From Burkholderia dolosa (GTDB lineage: Bacteria; Pseudomonadota; Gammaproteobacteria; Burkholderiales; Burkholderiaceae): DNA of 64,000 nt. The first letter of the stretch is position 1; the number at the start of each line of letters is the position of its first letter. The translations under genes were made by a program, and so were the position numbers. The DNA is taken from assembly GCF_902499135.1 (NCBI RefSeq), contig NZ_CABVPR010000029.1, forward strand, positions 1 to 64,000. The letters run 5' to 3'. This document shows positions 45,206 through 54,343 of this stretch, piece by piece. Below the pieces are notes generated by a model that saw nothing but the letters and a program-made list of their open reading frames with translations, searched no databases and was not told the origin of the DNA.

Positions 45206-45477
45206 GATGAATCCTGCCGTCTGTTCTACCGGGCTCGATGCGCCCGATTCGTTAGCGAATGCTTCGTGCCGCCGTTTGCGCCGGATGGAGCCGATCCCGG
45301 TGCGCCCCGATCGCGCGCCGGATCGGGGCGCGCCGAAATATATTTAACACTAATCCGCGCGGCATCGTGCAGTTACGCGCATCGGGAGTTACGCGCGGTC
45401 GCCGCGCAGCATCGTCGCTGCGGCGCGCCATCGGTCGGCATGTCGATTCGTCGGACGATTGATGCGCGACGCGCGCG

Positions 45478-46371
45478 TCAGTCTTTGCGGATATGTTCGG
45501 CCAGGAAGTCGATCAGCAGCCGTACGCGCGGCAGCAGCCCGCGCCGCGACGGAAACACCGCGTGAATCACGCCGCCCTTCGGCACCCAGCCGGGCAGCAC
45601 GTCGACCAGCTTCCGTGTGCGCAAATCGTCTTCGACGACCATGCATGGCAGCTGCACGATACCGACGCCGTGAATCGCCGCATCGCGCAACGCGTGCATG
45701 TCGTCGGTGACGAAGCGCGGGTGATGGCGCAGTTGCTCGTGCCGGCCGTCCGGACCGACGAGTTGCCATACGTGATGACGAGGCGGCCCCCAATCGAGGC
45801 TCGGCATGCCGACCAGCGCGGCGGGTGCCGTCGGCGGGCTGCGTCCTTCGAGCAGATGCGGCGCGGCCACCAGCCTTTGCGGACTGTCGCCGAGAATGCG
45901 CATCACCAGATCGCTGTCCTCCAGCGGCGGAAAGCGCACGCGCAGCGCGAGGTCGATGCCTTCGCTGACCAGATCGACGCGCCGGTTCGTCGCTTCCAGA
46001 TGCACGCGCACCTTCGGATGGAGCGCCATGAAGCGTGCGACGAGTTCGCTCACGCGATATTCGAGCAGCGCGGTCGGACAGCTCACGCGGACGATGCCCT
46101 GCGGCTCCGCGTGCCTGCGCTCGATCACTTCGCGCGCCGCTTCGGCCTCGACCAGCACGCCGACGCAACGCTCGTAGAACTCGCGCCCGGTTTCCGTCAC
46201 GGTGAAACGACGCGTCGTGCGCTGCAACAGCCGCACGTCGTATTGCGCTTCCAGTGCGGCGATGCGCCGGCTCAGCGTCGATTTCGGCACGCCGAGCACG
46301 CGCCCCGCCTGCGTGAAGCCGCCATGCTCGACCACCTTCACGAAATAGTAGAGGTCGTTCAGGTCATCCAT
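45478..46371 (-). CDS. LysR-family transcriptional regulator
   Basis: 297 residues from MDDLNDLYYFVKVVEHGGF. HTH about 18-38 (TQAGRVLGVPKSTLSRRIAA), effector domain of the group that controls quinone- or aromatic-responsive genes. Divergent from the YcaC-like hydrolase gene (289 bp), its likely target. A dyad lies three bases before its ATG. Confidence 0.92.
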   Translation of the reverse strand: MDDLNDLYYFVKVVEHGGFTQAGRVLGVPKSTLSRRIAALEAQYDVRLLQRTTRRFTVTETGREFYERCVGVLVEAEAAREVIERRHAEPQGIVRVSCPTALLEYRVSELVARFMALHPKVRVHLEATNRRVDLVSEGIDLALRVRFPPLEDSDLVMRILGDSPQRLVAAPHLLEGRSPPTAPAALVGMPSLDWGPPRHHVWQLVGPDGRHEQLRHHPRFVTDDMHALRDAAIHGVGIVQLPCMVVEDDLRTRKLVDVLPGWVPKGGVIHAVFPSRRGLLPRVRLLIDFLAEHIRKD

Positions 46372-46374
46372 GAT

Positions 46375-46392
46375 TGTTCCACCGATAGAACA
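46375..46392. promoter_or_regulatory. Dyad immediately upstream of the LysR start
   Basis: TGTTC (46375-46379) and GAACA (46388-46392) with an 8-base spacer, placed where bound protein would block the LysR gene's own translation start region. Confidence 0.35.
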
Positions 46393-46660
46393 CTGACGGC
46401 ATTTTACGAGACTGGAAAGCCGATCGTTGCACGCATAGCATCTGGCTTCAGGTGGAACGTTGCGATCGCGGCGGCCGGCAATTCTTCTGTCGGGCCAGTC
46501 GCCGCGGCGCCGATTCACTACGCTCGAAGCGTTCGCCCGCCGCACTATTCGAGCCGGACGCGCGGCAGTTCGAGCGCATCGCCGCGACGCGTGTCCCGAC
46601 GCCGTGGCCGCCACGACCTCGATCCTCGGGATTTCCTACGTATTGTTTCTGGAGGCAACC

Positions 46661-47299
46661 ATGGCAAGCGAACCGGTTCGCGATCCCGCGAACGACCACC
46701 TGCTCACCCCGCAGAACGCGGCGTTCATCGTCATCGATTACCAGCCGGTCCAGGTGAACTCCATCGGGTCGATGGACCGCCAGCTGCTGATCAACAACAT
46801 CGTTGGCGCATCGAAGGCCGCGGTCGCATACAAGCTGCCGATCGTCCACTCGACCGTCAACGTGAAGACCGGCCTGAACAAGCCGCCGATTCCGCAGCTG
46901 CGTGCGGCGCTCGAAGGTTATCCGACCTACGACCGCACCAGCATCAACTCGTGGGAGGACGTCGACTTCCGTCAGGCCGTCGAAGCGACCGGCCGCAAGA
47001 AGCTGATCATGACCGCGCTGTGGACCGAAGCGTGCCTGACGTTCCCGGCACTCGACGCGCTGAAGGCCGGCTACGAGGTCTACGTGGTCGTCGATGCGGT
47101 CGGCGGCACGTCGGTCGCCGCGCACGAAGCCGCGCTGCGCCGCATCGAACAGGCAGGCGGCAAGATGATCAGCGTCGCGCAGCTGTTCTGCGAGCTGCAG
47201 CGCGACTGGGCGCGCAGCGAAACCGTACCGGCCTTCATGAACCTGTTCATCGAAACCGGCGGCACCGCGGGGATTCAGTTCTCGTACGACAGGAGCTGA
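46661..47299 (+). CDS. YcaC-like isochorismatase-family hydrolase
   Basis: 212 residues, start with GGAGGCAACC. Cysteine-hydrolase fold: D in FIVIDYQPVQV (about 27), lysine in the NVKTGL region, and nucleophile C in MTALWTEACLTFPAL (about 127), with the cis-peptide motif before it. YcaC relatives form octamers of unknown substrate. Divergent from the LysR gene that probably controls it. Confidence 0.9.
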   Translation: MASEPVRDPANDHLLTPQNAAFIVIDYQPVQVNSIGSMDRQLLINNIVGASKAAVAYKLPIVHSTVNVKTGLNKPPIPQLRAALEGYPTYDRTSINSWEDVDFRQAVEATGRKKLIMTALWTEACLTFPALDALKAGYEVYVVVDAVGGTSVAAHEAALRRIEQAGGKMISVAQLFCELQRDWARSETVPAFMNLFIETGGTAGIQFSYDRS

Positions 47300-47672
47300 T
47301 CGGCATCGCGCGCGGCGGCTCGTCGGCGGCCGCGCGCGTCCTCGGGTCGGCGACATCGCGCCGGTTGCGCGCAGCTATGCCGACGCCTTGGGGCAAACCT
47401 GACTGGCGGACGTTGGACGCCTCGCGACCGAACGCGTGCGATGCGCGGCAGCCGATGTGGATCGGCGCGCTCGCGCGGCACGTCGATCGATCAGAAGTCT
47501 GCGGTCGGTGCGGTCGGTCCGCTCGGCTTCTCCGCGTGCGTGAAGGCGCACGGCGCGGCGAGCCGCTCGCGCGACTTGCCGCGCGCACGCATCCGCCCGC
47601 GGCGCGCATTCTGCGCGTTGCGGGGTGGTATGAACGGGAAGCGACGCGACGGCGCGGCGACGGCGGCCGCGC
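47300..47672. other. Gap between convergent genes
   Basis: 373 bases. A 10-bp perfect stem-loop with a 12-base loop (47307-47338) follows the hydrolase stop but lacks a T run. No gene recognised. Confidence 0.4.
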
Positions 47673-48005
47673 TCAGCCGCGCGGATTCGGCGTCGAGTCG
47701 AACGTCGGATGGCACTCGAACGCGAGTTCCGAGCGCGCATCGACGCGGCGGCCGCCGGTCAGCGACTCCTGCTTCACGCTCGCGCGCATCCCGCGCTGCG
47801 TGCAGTAGTCGGTGGCTTCGCTGACGGCTTTCTCATGGGCGTCGGCCCACGACGTCGACACGCCGAGCGTGCGCGTCTTCACTGTGAAAACGTTCGGATT
47901 CGACGTCGTCGTGACGTCGGAAGCGGTCGAACAAGCGGCGAGCAAGCATACGGCAGCTGCTGCTGTCAACCATTGGACGGATCGGAAAGGCGATGAAATG
48001 AACAT
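47673..48005 (-). CDS. Small lipoprotein
   Basis: 110 residues from the ATG at 48005. A basic/hydrophobic signal ends in the lipobox LLAAC (C about 25), so it is lipid-anchored. The mature part (VKTRTLGVSTSWADAHEKAVSEATDYCTQRGMR, then SELAFECHP) has two cysteines that may pair. This pattern recurs in small Burkholderia envelope lipoproteins of unknown role. An in-frame upstream start would add 45 unlikely residues. Confidence 0.8.
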   Translation of the reverse strand: MFISSPFRSVQWLTAAAAVCLLAACSTASDVTTTSNPNVFTVKTRTLGVSTSWADAHEKAVSEATDYCTQRGMRASVKQESLTGGRRVDARSELAFECHPTFDSTPNPRG

Positions 48006-49210
48006 GAGGAGCAAGCGTGCGTCGGTTCGACGGCATTCGGCAACGTAGGCGACAGTATGCCTGCCCGATCGCCGGAGATCATGCCCCTTTCGCTGAACAC
48101 ATTGTTTCGAATGGTTAAACGATGGGGTTTGCGCGCGCAATATTTACGGGCGGTGTGTGGCGATCTTCGCGCATCGGGTCGTTTTTGCCGCGGGCCGTTC
48201 GCCGTTCGCCGTTCGACTTGCTCTCAATGCTGTGCCGCGCGCGGCTTAATGCTCGTTCGAGCTCGATTCCGGCACCTGTTCGAGATTCCGTCCACCGCCG
48301 ACGCGACACATAGCCCGCTCAACGTACGCCGCCGATCAAGTGGTCTGCCGAACGCCGCGCGCATCTCGGAACCCGGCACGTCGCTGAACCGGCGATGACC
48401 GGATAACGATCGCGTCGTGCAACACGTTCAAGCGACTCGCGCGTAGCGATCGGCTCGCACTCGTGTCGATTCCCGTCACGACGCACGGGCGAAATGCACG
48501 ACGCTGTTCGCTTTCACTCCGCGTCGCACACAGCACGGAACGCACGTCGCGCCGAATGTGCGGTGCACGTTCGCAAAGAAGCGTGCGTCATCAGCGTTTC
48601 CGCTCTACGCGTGCCGCGCTACACGAACCGACGCTTGCCACCACAGCCATTCGAATTCGTAACGCGGCGCTTCGTCGATCTGAAACCCTCGGTTCATGTT
48701 CCGCGTTGCGTGCTTCGCCGGATGCGTTAGCGAACGTGCGCAAAGCACGACCATGTCCGCACGTGCATATCGTCGAATGCAGCGAACAGCCGACATATCG
48801 ATGCGCGCGCAACGACCTGCATCTCGAACGACGACGAGCGAGCGTCGCCGCTGCATCCAACGCATCGGCCTCAGATCTCGAAATGCGATATGCGTTTAAA
48901 ACGGTTCTCCTTGCACATGCATCGCGCGCACGGCACGCGCTGCATCGACCGTCACGTCGCCAACTTTTTACAACGTCGTGTGCACGCGCGAACGGCGATG
49001 CTCGCCAGGTACGCGTCGCTCCACACACCGTCTCGCGCACGCGCGAGCGCCATTCATCGGCGCGCGCCCATGCAGGCACGGTGCTTGCGTCATCCACGCG
49101 CCGCCGATTCGGCGGGACACCATCCATCCCTCAACCCGGCGCTGCGCCCCCGCGCGGTTTTCCGCGCGGCGGTATCGCATCGCAAGCAGGTTCCTGAACG
49201 AGAGGACGAC
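48006..49210. other. 1.2-kb stretch without recognised genes
   Basis: GC is lower than in coding DNA and open frames give Arg/Ser/His-rich sequences with no family-like pattern on either strand. No hairpin with a T tail was noticed. It could hold a small RNA, a decayed gene, or an unusually long leader of the DUF4397 gene. Confidence 0.5.
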
Positions 49211-49975
49211 ATGAAATCGATACGAACCATTGTGGCCTTGTGCTCCGTCATTTCCGTGCTCGCAGCATGCGGCGGCGACGGCGACGACGTCGGGACCGTA
49301 CTCGGCATCTCGAAGCCGCAGGCGCGCTTCGTCAACGCGGTGCCGGCCGGCCCCAACGTCGACTATTACCTGAACGGGAAAGTCGACGCGTCCGGTGTCG
49401 CGTACAAGGGCGTCACGCGTTATCACGACATCGACTCGGGCACGCAGACCGCGAGCTACGACGTAACCGGTACTTCGGTGACGGTGGCATCGCAGTCGTT
49501 CAGCGCAGCGAACGGCCATCACTACACGACGATCGCGCTGCCGAGCACGTCTTCGGCGATCTCCGTGATCGACGATCCGTATGCGAAGGGCCTGCTGTCC
49601 GACAAGGCGCGCGTGCGCAGCTTCAACGCGTCGCCGAACGCGCAGAACGTCGACGTATACGTGGTCCCGCCGGGAACCGACATCACGACGCAAAGCCCGA
49701 CGCTCGCAGGCGCCGCGTATCAGAACGCGGTGCCGGCATCGGGCCAGGATTCGGTCTATATGAACGGCGGCACGTATCAGGTCGTCGTCACGACCGCGGG
49801 CAGCAAGTCGCCGATCCTGCGGACCGCGCCGGTCGCGCTGAACAACAACGCCGACTGGCTGATCATGACGATTCCCGCGGGCGGCATCGGCGACGTGACG
49901 CCGAACGACGTGCACGTGCTCGTTGCGCAAGGCAACGATGCAGATACGTCCGCGCAGGAACTCGGCCCGCAGTAA
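49211..49975 (+). CDS. DUF4397-family lipoprotein
   Basis: 254 residues. Signal with lipobox VLAAC (C about 20) followed by a Gly/Asp-rich linker, so exported and lipid-anchored. Two Ig-like DUF4397 repeats: ARFVNAVPAGPNVDYYLNG (about 38) and VRSFNASPNAQNVDVYVVPPG (about 135). Such domains are often cell-surface modules that fold like adhesins. Followed by a strong terminator. Confidence 0.9.
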   Translation: MKSIRTIVALCSVISVLAACGGDGDDVGTVLGISKPQARFVNAVPAGPNVDYYLNGKVDASGVAYKGVTRYHDIDSGTQTASYDVTGTSVTVASQSFSAANGHHYTTIALPSTSSAISVIDDPYAKGLLSDKARVRSFNASPNAQNVDVYVVPPGTDITTQSPTLAGAAYQNAVPASGQDSVYMNGGTYQVVVTTAGSKSPILRTAPVALNNNADWLIMTIPAGGIGDVTPNDVHVLVAQGNDADTSAQELGPQ

Positions 49976-49992
49976 CGGCCTGCGGGAAGGAA

Positions 49993-50022
49993 ACGGCCGG
50001 CGCGTGCGCGCCGGCCGTTTTC
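49993..50022. terminator. Strong, probably bidirectional terminator
   Basis: Perfect 12-bp arms ACGGCCGGCGCG and CGCGCCGGCCGT around TG, with TTTTCG after it and AAA before it, between two convergent genes. Confidence 0.9.
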
Positions 50023-50024
50023 GT

Positions 50025-50576
50025 TCATTCTTCGATCCGCTCGAAACGGATCACGTGTTCGGCACGCGCGGTGTCGCCGTGCTCGACGTCGACCTCGCCG
50101 ACATGGCGTACGCGCCAGCCCGGCCGCGTTCCGATCAGCGGCGCGTTGCCGCCCGGCCGGCTCTCGATGCCGCCGAGCCCGGCGGCCGGCGTGCGCACCG
50201 ACTCGTCGAGCGACGCGTTCGAATAGATCACGTTGTCGTGCCATTCGGTCGCACCGGTACGCGCCTCCATGCCCTTGCCGTCGACGTCGACGGTGTTGTC
50301 GGTCGCCGCCATGTTCGCGTTGTCGATCGTCACGATTCGCGCGGCCGCGCGGCGCACCGGATCGCCGCTGTCGCCGGCACGCGCGTCGGTGTCGATCGGC
50401 GGCAGCCCGGTCGGCATTTTCCCGGCCACGGCCTCCGGCGATAGCGGACGCTGCGCGGTCTCCGCCGCCTGCGTCGCCGCGTCGGGCATGTCGCCCGCAG
50501 CCGGCGTCTTCACCGGGCTCTTCGCGATCTGTTCTCGCTGCTGCTTCGGAGTGAGGTTCGATTCCGCGTTCTGCAT
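50025..50576 (-). CDS. Hypothetical protein (possibly DUF3005 family)
   Basis: 183 residues from MQNAESNLTPKQQREQ, with GGAGGTGC before the ATG. The N-terminal half is disordered, Ala/Pro-rich; the C-terminal half is ordered-looking (NVIYSNASLDESVRT, GTRPGWRVRHVGEVDVEH). Soluble, no signal peptide. I recall similar Burkholderia proteins under DUF3005 but am not sure. Confidence 0.75.
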   Translation of the reverse strand: MQNAESNLTPKQQREQIAKSPVKTPAAGDMPDAATQAAETAQRPLSPEAVAGKMPTGLPPIDTDARAGDSGDPVRRAAARIVTIDNANMAATDNTVDVDGKGMEARTGATEWHDNVIYSNASLDESVRTPAAGLGGIESRPGGNAPLIGTRPGWRVRHVGEVDVEHGDTARAEHVIRFERIEE

Positions 50577-50760
50577 TGCACCTCCTTTACGGCTGATCGG
50601 CGCCGACATCGAATGACGGCGCCGGTCCGGGAAACACTACAAAGCGCCTTGCAAATCTTTCACGCACGGCGCCGCGGCCGCGCGCACACGCGAGTGCGCA
50701 CGCAGCCGCTGGACGACACGCGGACGGCGCGCGCACGCGCGCGCCATGCCGCCCTCGCCA

Positions 50761-51030
50761 TCAACCTCCGCCGCTCGCGCCGGACGGCGCCGACGCCGCG
50801 CCCGGAGCCGGCATGCTGGCGCCCGTATCGGCACCCGTGCCCGCGGTGCCGCTGCTCGGCGTGCCGGACGGCGCGGTGGACGGCGCAGCCGACATGCCGC
50901 CCGTCGTGCCCTGGTCGGAACTGGTGCCGGTGTCGCTCTTCTTCTGGCACCCGGCGCCCGCTGCCAGCCCTGCGATCAGGATGCCGGCGAAGACGGCTCG
51001 CGATACATCGCGAAATGAATATCGCTGCAT
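50761..51030 (-). CDS. Small low-complexity lipoprotein
   Basis: 89 residues. The signal peptide ends GLAAGAGC (lipobox, C about 28); the mature part is only Gly/Ser/Ala/Thr/Pro repeats. CGGAGGTTTC precedes the ATG. Probably an envelope spacer or stress lipoprotein; no family known to me. Confidence 0.7.
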   Translation of the reverse strand: MQRYSFRDVSRAVFAGILIAGLAAGAGCQKKSDTGTSSDQGTTGGMSAAPSTAPSGTPSSGTAGTGADTGASMPAPGAASAPSGASGGG

Positions 51031-51348
51031 GAAACCTCCGCTGATGTCGATGTGGATGGAGCCTTCATGCGCGCAATTCGTGTGCCGAAACCGCGCGGCC
51101 CGCGCACCGGCAGCCGGCACGTGCCGCATTCGTTTTTCAAATGACGATCAGCCGAAGATTTAATTTCCCATCGTCGCGCGGGCCGCCCATACTCGCGCAC
51201 GAATCCGCCATATCACGTCCGCGTCGACCGGCCCGGCGCTGCGTCTGCTACGCAGCCGGTTCGCGCGCCGTCCACGGAAGGAACCGCGCCGTGCATCATC
51301 CGAAGCCGCTCACTGCGTCGGCCCCGCATCGGAAAGGGTCGTATCGAC
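51031..51348. other. Divergent promoter region between lipoprotein and LysR genes
   Basis: 318 bases without genes; the tract at 51125-51170 (around CGTTTTTCAAATGACG and AAGATTTAATTTCCC) is AT-rich and is the probable promoter zone. Confidence 0.45.
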
Positions 51349-52557
51349 ATGCGTGACGTACTGGACCGTCGCGCGCGACCGCGCGATGCAGCCGATGCAG
51401 CGGACGCGCTCGACATGCTCGACGCGAGGCTGATGCGCATCCTGCTCGTGCTGCTGACCGAGCGCACCGTATCGCGCGCAGCCGTGCGGCTGAACATGTC
51501 GCAGCCCGCGACGAGCGCCGCGCTCAAGCGGCTGCGCACGCTGCTCGGCGATCCGCTGCTCGTGCGCAGCCGTTACGGGATGGTGCCGACCGAACTCGGC
51601 GCGCGGCTGATCGAGCCGCTGCGCAACGCGCTGCAGGTGATCGACTTCATCCGCATCCAGCAGCCGACGTTCGACGCGCGCACGTCGGTACGCACGTACC
51701 GGGTCGGGTGCCCCGACTACCTGAACGTCCTGTTCGTGCCGAAGCTCGTCGCGCTGTTTCGCGAGCGCGCGCCCAACGCGCAGCTCGTGTTCCATCCGCT
51801 CGGCGACGGCTTCGACGACGAACGCGCACTCGCCGAAGGCGAACTCGACGTCGTGATCGACAACCGCTGCACGCATCGGCCGCGGATCCGGCACGACGAT
51901 CTGTTCGACGATCGCATCGTGTGCATGATGCGTGCGACGCATCCGCTCGCCGCGCGCGGCGCGATGACCGTCCACGACTTCGCACACGCGCCGCAGCTGT
52001 GTCCGACGCCGTCGTGGCTCGACGCGTCCGGCGCGATAGACCGTCAACTCGAGCGCGTCGGCCTGCGGCGACGGATCGCCGTCACGCTGCCGCACTTCGA
52101 GCTCGCCGCGCATGCGCTCGTGCGATCCGATCTCATCCTGACCACCACGTACCGGCTCGCGCGGCATTACGCGAGGCTGCTGCCGCTGCGCGTCGTCGCA
52201 TTGCCGGCCGAACCGCCGAACATCGTGTATCGGATAATGTGGAACGAAGCGGGTTCGTGCGTCGACGGCGTGCGCTGGCTGCGCGCGTTGATCGCCGAAG
52301 CGACACGTTGCTGGCTCGACGCAGAAGCCGCGCAGCCGGCGGTCGCGGCGATTGCCGCATCTGCGTCTGCATCGGCCGCCGCGCATGCCGAATCGAATAC
52401 GGAAACGCGCACGGCGGCCGCGATCGCGACCGCCGTATCCGATCCGCCGCGACGCGCGCGCCGCCCGCAACGGACACGCTGCCGCGCATCGCAACGGCCC
52501 GGCGTCGCGCGTACCGCGCGCATTCCTCGCCACCGCTTCGCGGCGAAGCCGCATTGA
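51349..52557 (+). CDS. LysR-family regulator (NodD/PcpR-like) with disordered C-tail
   Basis: 402 residues. HTH about 40-62 (RTVSRAAVRLNMSQPATSAALKRLR), effector domain to about 330 (YRVGCPDYLNVLFVPKLVALF). The last 70 residues are Ala- then Arg-rich and not part of the family, so the true frame may have gained a tail by loss of an earlier stop. Upstream of an orphan SsuA-like gene, which it may control. Confidence 0.88.
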   Translation: MRDVLDRRARPRDAADAADALDMLDARLMRILLVLLTERTVSRAAVRLNMSQPATSAALKRLRTLLGDPLLVRSRYGMVPTELGARLIEPLRNALQVIDFIRIQQPTFDARTSVRTYRVGCPDYLNVLFVPKLVALFRERAPNAQLVFHPLGDGFDDERALAEGELDVVIDNRCTHRPRIRHDDLFDDRIVCMMRATHPLAARGAMTVHDFAHAPQLCPTPSWLDASGAIDRQLERVGLRRRIAVTLPHFELAAHALVRSDLILTTTYRLARHYARLLPLRVVALPAEPPNIVYRIMWNEAGSCVDGVRWLRALIAEATRCWLDAEAAQPAVAAIAASASASAAAHAESNTETRTAAAIATAVSDPPRRARRPQRTRCRASQRPGVARTARIPRHRFAAKPH

Positions 52558-52756
52558 CCGACGCGCGCGCGTCATCGCGCGACGCCGGCCGGCTCGCGCT
52601 TCGCCACGACGAACAGCCCGACGCTGACGAGCGCGCAAGGGCTCGCGGCCGCGCGAATATGCATTTCGCGATTCGATGTTTGTGTGCGCGAAGCCGATTC
52701 CGTAATCTGCCCGTCAGCCGCGCGGCCCGCGCGCGGATCACCGAGGACACCCCGTC

Positions 52757-53746
52757 ATGAATTCGTCTCCGTCACGAGGCCGACGCCGCGCGCTGCTGCG
52801 CGTCGCGGCCGTCGCCGCCGCACCGTTGGCCGGCAGCATCGCGCTGCCCGCGCGCGCGGCCGGCGCCGATTCGTCCGGCGTCACGCTCGTGCTCGGCGAC
52901 CAGGCGGGCGGACTGCGCGCGCTCGCCGAAGCCGCGCGCGTGCTCGACGGCGCGCCATACCGGTTCCGCTGGGCGAACTTCCAGGGCGCGGCGCCGCTGT
53001 TCGAAGCGCAGCGCGCGGGCGCGATCGACCTTGCGCCGGCCGGCGACTTGCCGGTGCTGACGGCCGCGCTCGGCGATCCGGCACTGCGTATCGTCGCGAC
53101 GCGCGTCGGTTCGCCGACGTCGCTCGGCATCGTCGTGCAGCCCGACTCGCCGGTGCGCACGGTCGCCGATCTGAAGGGGCGGACCGTCGTCGTATCGTCC
53201 GCGCGCGGCAGCATCTCGCAGTATCAGCTGTATGGCGCACTGCGCGAGCACGGCCTCGCACCGGCCGACGTCGACGTGCGCTTCGTGCTGCCCGTCGACG
53301 CGTTCGCCGCGTTCGAAGCGAAGCAGATCGGCATCTGGGCGACGTTCGATCCGTACTACGGACACGCGGTGCGACGCGGCGCGCGCGTCGTGCGCGACGG
53401 CAGCGGAATCAATTCGGGGCTCGCGTTCCTCACGTCGCCGGTCGACACGCTGAACGATCGCGCAAAGCGCGCGGCGCTCGCCGACGTGCTCGCCCGCCTC
53501 GCCCGCGCCGGTCAGTGGGCGCTCGCGCATCCGGCCGACTACGCGAGCGTCTATGCGTCGCTCACGCGTCTGCCGCGCGATGCGGCGGCCGACATCGCAC
53601 GCCGGGCGGCGCTCGCGCAGCGCAGCGTATCGAGCGCCGACATCGACGTGCTGCAGCGCGTCGCCGATCGCGCGGCCGCCGATGCGATCCTGCCGACGCG
53701 CGTCGATGTCGCGTCGATCGCCATCCGGAATGTTTCCGCCACGTAG
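52757..53746 (+). CDS. Orphan SsuA/TauA-like periplasmic binding protein
   Basis: 329 residues with a twin-arginine-looking, Ala-rich signal peptide (SRGRRRALLRVAAVAAAPLAG, cleaved near ARA). Binding-protein blocks: RWANFQGAAPLFEAQRAGAIDLAPAGDLP, VADLKGRTVVVSS, LYGALREHGLAPADVDV, IGIWATFDPYYGHAVR. The family binds aliphatic sulfonates, taurine or nitrate-like anions. No permease or ATPase adjoins it. Confidence 0.9.
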   Translation: MNSSPSRGRRRALLRVAAVAAAPLAGSIALPARAAGADSSGVTLVLGDQAGGLRALAEAARVLDGAPYRFRWANFQGAAPLFEAQRAGAIDLAPAGDLPVLTAALGDPALRIVATRVGSPTSLGIVVQPDSPVRTVADLKGRTVVVSSARGSISQYQLYGALREHGLAPADVDVRFVLPVDAFAAFEAKQIGIWATFDPYYGHAVRRGARVVRDGSGINSGLAFLTSPVDTLNDRAKRAALADVLARLARAGQWALAHPADYASVYASLTRLPRDAAADIARRAALAQRSVSSADIDVLQRVADRAAADAILPTRVDVASIAIRNVSAT

Positions 53747-53781
53747 CGTGGCAGCGATGAGGACGTCGAGACGCGCAGCGC

Positions 53782-54156
53782 TCAACGCGGTTTCGACATG
53801 TCGAGATCCGGCACGTCGTCGCCGAACGTCGACGCGACCAGCGTGCGCATCGCGGCAATCAGCAGCGTCGGTCCCGACTGGTTGAACGTGCAGCGCTCGC
53901 CCGCAGCCGGCACCGCGCGATGCAGCACCGCGCGCCATGGGCCGCGGCCGCCGTCGCGCTCGAACGCGGCGAACGGCAGCCGCTCGACGATCGGCCCGCC
54001 GTCCGCCCACGACGACGACGGCGCGAACGGCACCGGCGCACCGCCCGGCTCGCGCACGACCGTACATCGCGACGCGTCCGCGCGCGGTGCGCCGAGGTCT
54101 TCGGCCATCGCGACCCAGAAATCGAGCGGCGCGCCGGTCAAGTCCTGTACTTGCAT
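53782..54156 (-). CDS. DUF2591 (NinX-like) protein
   Basis: 124 residues. [30 protein letters not shown] and [15 protein letters not shown] are family blocks known from phage NinX-type and chromosomal proteins. Cytoplasmic, role unknown. Convergent with the binding-protein gene. No other phage genes are present. Confidence 0.85.
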   Translation of the reverse strand: MQVQDLTGAPLDFWVAMAEDLGAPRADASRCTVVREPGGAPVPFAPSSSWADGGPIVERLPFAAFERDGGRGPWRAVLHRAVPAAGERCTFNQSGPTLLIAAMRTLVASTFGDDVPDLDMSKPR

Positions 54157-54343
54157 GGTCGTCTCCGTCGCATGTCGTCGTTCGTTACATGCTAGCCGTT
54201 GTACGCCGGATCGCCCAGACCGTTCGCCCGACGAGGCCGACGCCGCGGTTCGGCCGGCGCCGGCGCGGCCGCATTCGACATTCGCCCACCGATGCAGACG
54301 ACAACCCAACGCAGCCGCGCACCGGATTCGCCCGCTCGGCCGC

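Noticed and set aside
43022-45565. Open frame of 847 codons opposite the GGDEF-EAL gene
   Set aside because: Antisense shadow of a gene with all domains intact.
47307-47338. Perfect 10-bp hairpin after the hydrolase gene as a terminator
   Set aside because: Loop of 12 bases and no T run; kept only as a note in the gap entry.
45493-47808. Open frame of 771 codons spanning the LysR/hydrolase region
   Set aside because: It runs antisense through the LysR gene and out of frame through the hydrolase; no family motifs.
53782-54156. Prophage remnant, based on the NinX-like DUF2591 gene
   Set aside because: No integrase, structural or lysis genes nearby; DUF2591 also occurs as an ordinary chromosomal gene.
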